NCBI RefSeq assembly: GCF_015159745.1
Contig: NZ_JADDOJ010000001.1
Span: forward strand, 1 to 64,000
Reading direction: 5' to 3'
DNA length: 64,000 bases
From: Ramlibacter aquaticus
Lineage (GTDB): Bacteria; Pseudomonadota; Gammaproteobacteria; Burkholderiales; Burkholderiaceae_C
In this document: positions 1-6,436 of the stretch, piece after piece
Layout of the letters: each line of letters starts with the position of its first letter
Numbering within the stretch: position 1 is the stretch's first letter
Notes under the pieces: generated by a model
Told to the model about the DNA's origin: nothing
The model's input: the letters and a program-made list of their open reading frames with translations, nothing else
Databases searched by the model: none
Position numbers and translations under genes: made by a program

Positions 1-80
1 GGGAGAGATAGCGCTGCGACCAGGGATTTCAAGGCCTCGCGGCGACGTATTTTTGTGGCTTGTGGCATGGGGACTTCACT

Positions 81-108
81 CTTGAAAGCCGGCACGGCAT
101 CCGCAATT
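81..108 (+). promoter_or_regulatory. Putative sigma32 (heat-shock) promoter of the Hsp20 gene
   Basis: CTTGAAA (81-87) is an exact match to the RpoH -35 element. It is followed after 13 nt by CCGCAATT (101-108), a partial match to the RpoH -10 consensus CCCCATNT. The location about 55 bp before a small heat-shock gene fits. The -10 half is imperfect. Confidence 0.55.
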
Positions 109-163
109 GGGAGCCATGCGGCACGCGCTGTGCGCGCCGCGAAGTGTAGAGGAGTGATCCACC

Positions 164-541
164 ATGTTTTTCGCACCCGTCGTCCGCACCCGCGCCACCG
201 CCCCCCTGCGTTCCTACGACCGCAGCTTCGAGCGTTTCGTCAATGACGCCTTCTTCGCCAGCCAGAACCCCGGCCTGCAGGTCGAACAGGACGAGAAGGG
301 CTGGACGCTCTCGCTGGACATGCCCGGCGTGACCCGCGAGGCGCTGTCCATCAGCATCGACGGCCCCGTCGTGCGCATCGAGACCAAGGCCGACGCCCCC
401 CGTCCGTACAAGGCCGCCTACGAGCTCTCGCAGGAGATCGACGCCGAGCAGAGCGGCGCCCGCCTGGAGAACGGCGTGCTGACCCTGACCCTGGCCCGCA
501 AGGCCCCGGTCGTGACTGCACGCCAGATCGAGATCAAGTGA
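164..541 (+). CDS. Hsp20/alpha-crystallin family small heat-shock protein
   Basis: This 125-residue protein has the size and layout of a bacterial small heat-shock protein, an ATP-independent holdase that binds unfolding proteins in the cytoplasm. A short N-terminal arm (about 1-35) precedes the alpha-crystallin domain. The domain contains the DMPGV turn and ends with the signature ENGVLTLTL near residues 103-111, followed by a short tail. The ATG at 164 has a good ribosome binding site, AGAGGAG, at 148-154. A sigma32-like promoter lies upstream and an intrinsic terminator at 609-638 closes the unit, so it is probably transcribed alone. Confidence 0.9.
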   Translation: MFFAPVVRTRATAPLRSYDRSFERFVNDAFFASQNPGLQVEQDEKGWTLSLDMPGVTREALSISIDGPVVRIETKADAPRPYKAAYELSQEIDAEQSGARLENGVLTLTLARKAPVVTARQIEIK

Positions 542-550
542 TGGCAGGCC

Positions 551-604
551 GGGGCATGGCCCCGGCAACGCCAGGCAGACAGGGGCATGGCCCCGGCAAC
601 GCCA
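551..604 (+). repeat. 23-bp direct repeat of a palindromic hairpin
   Basis: The same 23-bp sequence occurs at 551-573 and 582-604, 31 bp apart. Each copy contains the inverted repeat GGGGC-ATG-GCCCC. A third related hairpin directly downstream is the terminator, giving three GC hairpins in a row after the Hsp20 stop codon. Confidence 0.8.
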
Positions 605-608
605 TGCA

Positions 609-638
609 GGCCGGGGACATGCCCCGGCCTTTTTTTTT
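609..638 (+). terminator. Intrinsic terminator after the Hsp20 gene
   Basis: A perfect 8-bp stem (GGCCGGGG 609-616 with CCCCGGCC 622-629) around a 5-nt loop is followed by nine T residues (630-638). Confidence 0.93.
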
Positions 639-665
639 CAGAGACCCGCGCGTTCGCGCGGGCCC

Positions 666-1706
666 TCAGGCCGCCGGCGAAATCTCCTGCAGCGGCCAGC
701 GCGGCTTGACGTCGAAGGCGTAGCGCGCGGCCGGGGCCTGCACCCCTGCCTGCATGCGCATCGCGGCCGCCATGGCGATCATGGCGCCGTTGTCGGTGCA
801 CAGGTGCAGCTCGGGGTAGTGCACGCGCACGCGCCGCCGCGCGCAGGCCGCGTCCAGCTGCGCGCGCAGCAGCGCATTGGCGCCGACGCCGCCCGCCACG
901 ACCACGCGCTGCAGCCCGGTCATGTCCAGCGCCGCCAGCGTCTTGCGCACCAGCACGTCCACGATCGCCGCCTGGGTGGAGGCCGCCAGGTCGGCCTTGC
1001 GGGCCTCCAGGCCCTCGCCCAGCTTCTTCGCCTGCACCAGCACGGCGGTCTTCAGCCCGGCGAAGGAGAAGTCCAGGTCGCCGCTGTGCAGCAGCGGCCG
1101 CGGCAGCTTGAACGCCGCCGGGTCGCCCTGCTGCGCCAGGCGCGACAGCGCCGGCCCGCCCGGGTAGCCCAGGCCCAGCAGCTTGGCCGACTTGTCGAAG
1201 GCCTCGCCCGCGGCGTCGTCGATGGTCTCGCCCAGCAGTTCGTAGCGGCCCACGCCCTCCACCCGCATGAGCTGGGTGTGGCCGCCGGACACCAGCAGGG
1301 CCAGGAAGGGGAACTGCGGCGGATCGCGGCTGAGGAAGGGCGACAGCAGGTGCCCTTCCAGGTGGTGGATGCCCAGCACCGGCCGGCCCAGCGCCGCGCC
1401 CAGCGCGCAGGCCACGCCGGCACCCACCAGCAGCGCGCCGGCGAGGCCGGGCCCGCGCGTGTAGGCCACCACGTCCAGGTCGGCCAGCCGGGCCCCGGCC
1501 TGGTCCATCACGGCCGTGGCCAGCGGAATGACGCGGCGGATGTGGTCGCGGCTGGCGAGCTCGGGCACCACGCCGCCATAGGCGCGGTGCATCTCGATCT
1601 GGCTGTGCAGCGCGTCGGCGCGCAGCACGGGCACGCCGGTCGCGGCCGCTTCGACCAGGGCCACGCCGGTCTCGTCGCAAGAGGATTCGATACCCAGGAC
1701 ACGCAT
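666..1706 (-). CDS. tsaD: tRNA N6-adenosine threonylcarbamoyltransferase TsaD
   Basis: TsaD transfers the threonylcarbamoyl group from TC-AMP to A37 of ANN-decoding tRNAs, working with TsaB and TsaE in the cytoplasm. The 346-residue length is normal. The protein opens with the family start [13 protein letters not shown] and carries the metal-binding HxExH motif (His115, Glu117, His119) and glycine-rich ASKA-fold loops such as [11 protein letters not shown]. The open frame extends much further upstream, but ATG 1706 gives the family start. Its -10 hexamer TACACT begins exactly 12 nt before that ATG, so the message may be leaderless. It is divergent from nasR. Confidence 0.96.
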   Translation of the reverse strand: MRVLGIESSCDETGVALVEAAATGVPVLRADALHSQIEMHRAYGGVVPELASRDHIRRVIPLATAVMDQAGARLADLDVVAYTRGPGLAGALLVGAGVACALGAALGRPVLGIHHLEGHLLSPFLSRDPPQFPFLALLVSGGHTQLMRVEGVGRYELLGETIDDAAGEAFDKSAKLLGLGYPGGPALSRLAQQGDPAAFKLPRPLLHSGDLDFSFAGLKTAVLVQAKKLGEGLEARKADLAASTQAAIVDVLVRKTLAALDMTGLQRVVVAGGVGANALLRAQLDAACARRRVRVHYPELHLCTDNGAMIAMAAAMRMQAGVQAPAARYAFDVKPRWPLQEISPAA

Positions 1707-1773
1707 CCCGCGAGTGTACGGGCCGCTCCCGCGCGGCTTGGGCGGCATGCTTGTTGCTCGCACAATCGGCACC

Positions 1774-2994
1774 ATGAAGTCCGGACTCCAGTTCCTGCTT
1801 GCCGCGCGCCGCAGCGAGATCACCGAGCTCGAGCGGCTCTCGCGCAGCAGCGCGCTGGTGGGCGCCGTCGGCGCCCTGACCCATGCGGTGCAGCGTGAGC
1901 GCGGCATCACCAACGTCTTCCTGGCGTCGGGCGGTGAGCGCTTCGGCCCGCTGCGCCTGGAACAGATCGCCCAGACCGACGGGCTGCGCCAGCCGGTGCT
2001 GGACGCCTTCGAGGCCCTGGACAGCGGGCCCGACCACCACCCCAACGGCGCCCGCCTTTTCAACCGCATCGCCGGGGTCATGCACGAGCTGGACGGGCTG
2101 GCCGCGCTGCGGGCGCAGGTCGCCCAGCAGCGGATGACCCCGCGCGCGGCCACGGAGGCCTACAGCCGCCTGGTCGGCGGCCTGCTCGCCGTGGTCTTCG
2201 AGGCCGCCGACAGCGCGGGCGACCCGGCCATCGCGCGCGCCCTGGTGGCGCTCTTCAATTTCATGCAGGGCAAGGAGTTCGCCGGCCAGGAGCGCGCCCA
2301 TGGCGCGGCGGTGTTCGCCAGCCTGCACATCGATGCGCCGCAGGTGGCGCGCTGGCGGCACCTGGTCGAGCTGCAGCAGCAGGCCTTCGACGTGTTCAGG
2401 GACTTCGCCGACCCGGCCCTGGCGAGCGTGGCGCAGGGCCAGCAGCCGCCGGGCAACGACGCCGAGGTGGAGCGCCTGCGCCACGTGGGCTGGACGCTGG
2501 GCCAGCTGGCCATGGACGAGGGCCTGGCCAGCCGGTGGTACGACGCCATGACGGCGCGCATCGACGCCATGCGCGCGACCGAGGAACTGCTGGCGAGCCA
2601 TCTGCGCAGCCTGTGCGCGCACAAGATCGAGGAAGCCCGCGCCCTGCTGCAGGATGAAGCGGCGCTCCTGGCCGGCAGCGCGGCCGCCCCCGGGGCCGGC
2701 GACCTGCCCGCCCGGCTCGCGCCGCAGCTGGAGCGATCGGTGCTGGCGCTGGTGCAGGAGCAGTCGCAGCGGCTGCAGGCCATGGGCGAGGAACTGGAGG
2801 CGGTGCGGGCCACGCTCAACGAGCGCAAGCTGATCGAGCGCGCCAAGGGCGTGCTCATGGCGCACCGCCAGCTGTCCGAGGAAGATGCCTACAAGCTCAT
2901 GCGCCAGATGGCGATGAACCAGAAGCGGCGCATCGGCGACGTGGCCGAGGCCCTGCTGTCCATGGCTGAGGTGCTGCCCGGCAAGCCGCGCTGA
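1774..2994 (+). CDS. nasR: Nitrate-responsive antiterminator NasR (NIT-ANTAR)
   Basis: This 406-residue regulator combines an N-terminal nitrate- and nitrite-sensing NIT domain (about residues 35-290, helical, with the QRERGITN segment typical of NIT) with a C-terminal ANTAR RNA-binding domain (about 345-400, with IERAKGVLM and the [13 protein letters not shown] helix). In Klebsiella, NasR binds nitrate and then a leader hairpin, preventing early termination of the nas operon. Here the leader just downstream has the expected targets. The ATG at 1774 has no ribosome binding site. CACAAT (1761-1766), with TTGGGC 17 bp upstream, forms a promoter that gives an almost leaderless message. Confidence 0.92.
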   Translation: MKSGLQFLLAARRSEITELERLSRSSALVGAVGALTHAVQRERGITNVFLASGGERFGPLRLEQIAQTDGLRQPVLDAFEALDSGPDHHPNGARLFNRIAGVMHELDGLAALRAQVAQQRMTPRAATEAYSRLVGGLLAVVFEAADSAGDPAIARALVALFNFMQGKEFAGQERAHGAAVFASLHIDAPQVARWRHLVELQQQAFDVFRDFADPALASVAQGQQPPGNDAEVERLRHVGWTLGQLAMDEGLASRWYDAMTARIDAMRATEELLASHLRSLCAHKIEEARALLQDEAALLAGSAAAPGAGDLPARLAPQLERSVLALVQEQSQRLQAMGEELEAVRATLNERKLIERAKGVLMAHRQLSEEDAYKLMRQMAMNQKRRIGDVAEALLSMAEVLPGKPR

Positions 2995-3107
2995 ATTTTC
3001 GTGCGGCGGCGCACAAAAACCGTGCCGGGCCCGGCCGCCGCTGGCCGTCCATCCCCCAAATGCGTGCGGCCCTGCGCGCCAGGCCCCCGAAAACGGGCCC
3101 ACGGCGC

Positions 3108-3123
3108 TGGCACGGTCCGTGCA
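3108..3123 (+). promoter_or_regulatory. Putative sigma54 (RpoN) promoter of the nitrate operon
   Basis: TGGCACG-GTCC-GTGCA matches the sigma54 consensus TGGCACG-N4-TTGCA with one mismatch. The diagnostic GG (3109-3110) and GC (3121-3122) are exactly 10 nt apart. The predicted start near 3134 places both ANTAR-type hairpins and the attenuator inside the leader. An inverted repeat GTGC-N6-GCAC at 3001-3014, about 95 bp upstream, could be an activator site, but it is not a clear NtrC box. Confidence 0.7.
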
Positions 3124-3143
3124 ATACCTCGCCCATAGGGCCA

Positions 3144-3197
3144 GGCGCCAACGGCGGCGCCGCGGAATACCGCAGGCCTTCACGGACAACGGCGTCC
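3144..3197 (+). promoter_or_regulatory. ANTAR-type RNA target: two hexaloop hairpins
   Basis: Hairpin P1 pairs GGCGCC (3144-3149) with GGCGCC (3156-3161). Hairpin P2 pairs GGAC (3184-3187) with GTCC (3194-3197). Both have the identical six-base loop AACGGC, with A at position 1 and G at position 4, the conserved loop bases of ANTAR-binding RNAs. P2 shares its loop and 3' arm with the 5' arm of the terminator, so the two structures exclude each other. Binding by NasR would stabilise P2 and prevent termination. P2 is only 4 bp and the 22-nt linker is fairly long. Confidence 0.75.
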
Positions 3198-3250
3198 ACC
3201 CGATGCACACGGCTCCTGCGAGCCCGTGCAGGCATGGGTGGACGCCGTTT
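3188..3250 (+). terminator. Attenuator (conditional intrinsic terminator) ahead of nrtA
   Basis: A perfect 14-bp stem pairs 3188-3201 with 3236-3249. The enclosed segment folds again (TGCAC 3204-3208 with GTGCA 3226-3230; GGCT 3211-3214 with AGCC 3221-3224). The U-tract is modest, with a T-rich stretch from 3248 to 3257. It lies between the promoter and the first structural gene, so it is a regulated attenuator rather than an operon end. Confidence 0.82.
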
Positions 3251-3281
3251 CTCGTTTCCGGGCAACTTGGAGTCAGCAAGC

Positions 3282-4607
3282 ATGGACAACAGCAAGCGCG
3301 TTCCCCCCTCCACCGCGGCACTGTCGCGACGATCGGTCCTGCAGGGCGCGGCCGTGCTCGGCGCCGCAACGGTCGCCGGCCTGGCGCCGCTGCGGGCCCG
3401 GGCCCAGGGCAGCGCCCCGGAGACCCGCGCGGCCAAGCTGGGCTTCATCGCCCTCACCGACGCCGCGCCCCTGTTCGTGGCCGACGAGAAGGGCCTGTTC
3501 AAGAAGCACGGGATGACCGAGGTCGAGGTGCTCAAGCAGTCCTCCTGGGGCGCCACGCGCGACAACCTGGTGCTGGGCAGCAGATCGGGCGGCATCGACG
3601 GCGCGCACATCCTCACGCCCATGCCCTACCTGATCACCACGGGCGCCGTGACGGCCAACAACCAGCCGGTGCCCATGAGCATCCTGGCGCGGCTGAACCT
3701 GGGCGGCCAGGGCATCTCGGTGGCCAACGAGTACAAGGACCTGAAGGTCGGCCTGGACAACAAGGCCTTCGGCAAGGCCCTGCTCGCCAAGCGCCTGAAG
3801 ACGGGCAAGTCCGTGAATGCCGCCATGACCTTCCCCGGTGGCACGCACGACCTGTGGCTGCGCTACTGGATGGCGGCCGGCGGCGTGGACCCCAACCGCG
3901 ACATCAACACCATCGTGGTGCCGCCGCCGCAGATGGTGGCCAACATGAAGGTGGGAAGCATGGATGCGCTCTGCGTGGGCGAACCCTGGAACCTGCAGCT
4001 GGTGCACCAGAAGGTCGGCTACTGCGCCCTCACCACGGGCGAGATCTGGATGAACCATCCGGAGAAGGCCTTCGCCATGCGCACGGACTGGGTGCAGGCG
4101 AACCCCAACGCGGCCAAGGCACTGCTCAAGGCCGTGATGGAGGCGCAGATGTATTGCGAAGAGCCGAAGAACCGCGCCGAGGTGGCCGAGATCTGCGCCC
4201 GGCGGCGCTGGATCAATGCCCCGGTGGAGGACATCGCCGACCGCATCAAGGGCGACTTCGACTACGGCAACGGCCGGGTGGTGACCAACAGCCCGTTCCA
4301 GATGCGCTTCTGGCGGGACAACGCGAGCTACCCCTTCCAGAGCCACGACCTGTGGTTCCTGACGGAGAACATCCGCTGGGGCTACCTGCCGCCCAACCTG
4401 GACACCAAGGCCCTGATCGCCAAGGTCAACCGCGAGGACCTGTGGCGTGTCGCCGCCAAGGAGCTGGGCGTCGCCGACAAGGACATCCCCAAGTCCACCT
4501 CGCGCGGGGTGGAGAAGTTCTTCGACGGCAAGGTCTTCGACCCGGCCAACCCGAAGAAGTACCTGGACAGCCTCGCCATCAAGGCCCTCAAGGGCGCCAC
4601 TGCCTGA
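3282..4607 (+). CDS. nrtA: Nitrate ABC transporter, periplasmic binding protein (NrtA/NasF type)
   Basis: This 441-residue protein belongs to the NrtA/CmpA family of nitrate-binding proteins. It begins with a twin-arginine signal (SRRSVLQG from residue 15, then an alanine-rich hydrophobic stretch ending ARAQG), so it is exported folded. The mature part starts with KLGFIALTDAAPLF, characteristic of the family. ATG 3282 is chosen because it precedes the Tat motif and follows GGAG at 3269-3272; the longer open frame upstream runs through the RNA leader. It is the first gene of nrtA-nrtB-ATPase-nirB-nirD-nasA. Confidence 0.93.
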   Translation: MDNSKRVPPSTAALSRRSVLQGAAVLGAATVAGLAPLRARAQGSAPETRAAKLGFIALTDAAPLFVADEKGLFKKHGMTEVEVLKQSSWGATRDNLVLGSRSGGIDGAHILTPMPYLITTGAVTANNQPVPMSILARLNLGGQGISVANEYKDLKVGLDNKAFGKALLAKRLKTGKSVNAAMTFPGGTHDLWLRYWMAAGGVDPNRDINTIVVPPPQMVANMKVGSMDALCVGEPWNLQLVHQKVGYCALTTGEIWMNHPEKAFAMRTDWVQANPNAAKALLKAVMEAQMYCEEPKNRAEVAEICARRRWINAPVEDIADRIKGDFDYGNGRVVTNSPFQMRFWRDNASYPFQSHDLWFLTENIRWGYLPPNLDTKALIAKVNREDLWRVAAKELGVADKDIPKSTSRGVEKFFDGKVFDPANPKKYLDSLAIKALKGATA

Positions 4608-4617
4608 GGACGCCGCC

Positions 4618-5475
4618 ATGACCCCCACCGTCGAAACCCTTCCCGTGGCCGCACCGGCCCGACCCGGCGCGCTGCGCACCACCCTGGCCTCCGCCGGCCG
4701 CGCCTTCATGACGCACGTGCTGCCGCCGCTGCTGGTGATCGGCTTCCTGCTGCTGGTCTGGCAGATGCTGGGCTCGCGGCCCGGCGCCGCCCTGCCCTCG
4801 CCCAGCAAGGTGGTGCAGGACTGCTGGGAATTGATCATCCACCCCTGGTACGACCACGGTGGCAACGACGTGGGCATCGCCTGGCAGCTGCTGGCGAGCC
4901 TCAAGCGCGTCGCCTGGGGCTACTCCATCGCGGTGGTGGTGGGCGTCGGCCTGGGCGTTCTCGTCGGCCAGTCGACCTGGGCGCTGCGCGGGCTGGACCC
5001 GCTGTTCCAGGTGCTGCGCACCGTGCCGCCGCTGGCCTGGCTGCCGATCTCGCTGGCCGGCTTTCGCGACGGCCATCCCTCGGCGATCTTCGTCATCTTC
5101 ATCACCTCGGTCTGGCCGATCATCATCAACACCTCGATCGGCATCCGCAACATCCCCAGCGACTACCGCAACGTGGCGCAGGTGATCCAGCTCTCGGGCT
5201 TCGAGTACTTCCGCAAGATCATGCTGCCCGCCGCCGCGCCCTTCATCTTCTCGGGCCTGCGCATCGGCGTGGGCTTGTCCTGGCTGGCCATCATCGCGGC
5301 CGAGATGCTGATCGGCGGGGTCGGCATCGGCTTCTTCATCTGGGACGCCTGGAACTCCTCGCGCATCAGCGACATCATCCTCGCCCTCGTCTACGTCGGG
5401 CTGGTGGGCTACGCGCTGGACCGTGTCGTCGCCTGGATCGCCGTCAAGGTCACCCGCGGCACTGCAGCGAGTTAA
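4618..5475 (+). CDS. nrtB: Nitrate ABC transporter permease (NrtB type)
   Basis: This 285-residue inner-membrane protein has about six hydrophobic segments and a BPD_transp_1 domain. The EAA-like loop that contacts the ATPase lies in the YRNVAQVIQLSGFEYFRKIMLP region. Proline- and alanine-rich residues 1-25 precede the first membrane helix. ATG 4618 lies 10 bp after nrtA, so the two genes are co-translated in practice. The family imports nitrate across the inner membrane with the upstream binding protein and the ATPase at 5580. Confidence 0.93.
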   Translation: MTPTVETLPVAAPARPGALRTTLASAGRAFMTHVLPPLLVIGFLLLVWQMLGSRPGAALPSPSKVVQDCWELIIHPWYDHGGNDVGIAWQLLASLKRVAWGYSIAVVVGVGLGVLVGQSTWALRGLDPLFQVLRTVPPLAWLPISLAGFRDGHPSAIFVIFITSVWPIIINTSIGIRNIPSDYRNVAQVIQLSGFEYFRKIMLPAAAPFIFSGLRIGVGLSWLAIIAAEMLIGGVGIGFFIWDAWNSSRISDIILALVYVGLVGYALDRVVAWIAVKVTRGTAAS

Positions 5476-5477
5476 GG

Positions 5478-5558
5478 CCCACCCCCGAAGCGCCTGCGGC
5501 GCTTCCCCCTCAAGGGGGCGTCACCAGCGGCCCGGCAAAGCCGGTTCCGCGGTGACCC
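5478..5558. repeat. REP-like intergenic palindromic element between nrtB and the ATPase gene
   Basis: The 104-bp gap holds two nested palindromes: GAAGCGCC-TGC-GGCGCTTC with flanking CCCCCTCAAGGGGG, and CCGGCAAAGCCGG within a larger CGCGG-type repeat. I recognise this wording as a dispersed intergenic repeat of Comamonadaceae genomes. No second copy occurs in this window, so the dispersed nature rests on prior knowledge. Confidence 0.6.
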
Positions 5559-5579
5559 TGGACAAGAAAGGACTACCTG

Positions 5580-6422
5580 ATGACCAACGCTTATCTACAG
5601 CTCTCCCAGGTCGACATGACCTTCCAGTCCGCGCGCGGCGAGAACCCGGTGCTGCGGGGCATCGACCTGTCCGTGGCGCGGGGCGAATACATCTCGCTGA
5701 TCGGCCATTCGGGCTGCGGCAAGTCCACCGTGCTCAACATCGTCGCAGGGCTGCTGCGCGCCACCTCGGGCGGGGTGATCGTGGACGGACGCGAGGTCAA
5801 CGCGCCCGGGCCGGACCGCGCGGTGGTGTTCCAGAACCACTCGCTGCTCCCCTGGCTCACCGTCTACCAGAACGTCGAGCTGGCGGTGGACAAGGTGTTC
5901 CGCGCCACCCGCAGCGCGGCCGAACGCCGTGAATGGATCCTGCACAACCTCGCCATGGTCAACATGTCGCATGCGCTGGACCGGCTGCCTTCGGAAATCT
6001 CCGGCGGCATGAAGCAGCGGGTGGGCATTGCCCGCGCCCTGGCGATGGAGCCCAAGGTGCTGCTGCTGGACGAGCCCTTCGGCGCCCTGGACGCCCTGAC
6101 CCGCGCCCACCTGCAGGACGAGGTGATCCGCATCCAGGCCGAGCTGGGCAGCACGGTGATGATGATCACGCACGACGTGGACGAGGCGGTGCTGATGTCG
6201 GACCGCGTGGTGATGATGACCAACGGCCCGGCAGCGACCATCGGCCAGGTCATGGACGTGCCGCTGCCGCGCCCGCGCAACCGCATCGCGCTGGCCGAGG
6301 ACAAGACCTACAACCACTGCCGCCAGGAGATCCTGAGTTTCCTGTACGAGAAGCAGCGCAAGGTCGAACCGCTGGCGGCGCGCAACAGTGCCGGCCCGCG
6401 GACCGAGAAGATCGCCGCCTGA
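5580..6422 (+). CDS. Nitrate ABC transporter ATP-binding protein (NrtD/NasD type)
   Basis: This 280-residue ABC ATPase energises nitrate import. It shows Walker A GHSGCGKST (near residue 43), a Q-loop (VVFQNHSLLPW), the signature SGGMKQR, Walker B VLLLDEPFGALD and the switch histidine in MITHDVDEA. It lacks the extra NrtA-like domain of cyanobacterial NrtC and so resembles NrtD or Klebsiella NasD. The ATG at 5580 overlaps the TGA in ctgATGA and has AAAGGA upstream. A REP-like element separates it from nrtB, which could set different message levels for the permease and the ATPase. Confidence 0.93.
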   Translation: MTNAYLQLSQVDMTFQSARGENPVLRGIDLSVARGEYISLIGHSGCGKSTVLNIVAGLLRATSGGVIVDGREVNAPGPDRAVVFQNHSLLPWLTVYQNVELAVDKVFRATRSAAERREWILHNLAMVNMSHALDRLPSEISGGMKQRVGIARALAMEPKVLLLDEPFGALDALTRAHLQDEVIRIQAELGSTVMMITHDVDEAVLMSDRVVMMTNGPAATIGQVMDVPLPRPRNRIALAEDKTYNHCRQEILSFLYEKQRKVEPLAARNSAGPRTEKIAA

Positions 6423-6436
6423 TCCGGAGCCGCACC

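Noticed and set aside
3001-3014. GTGC-N6-GCAC as an NtrC site
   Set aside because: The half-sites are in the opposite order to the NtrC consensus (GCAC ... GTGC), so it is only noted as an inverted repeat.
418-3369. A 983-codon open frame on the minus strand
   Set aside because: It overlaps the opposite strand of nasR, another frame of tsaD and the nrtA leader. Its translation is Arg/Pro/Ala/Gly-rich with no domain, as expected for an antisense frame in GC-rich DNA.
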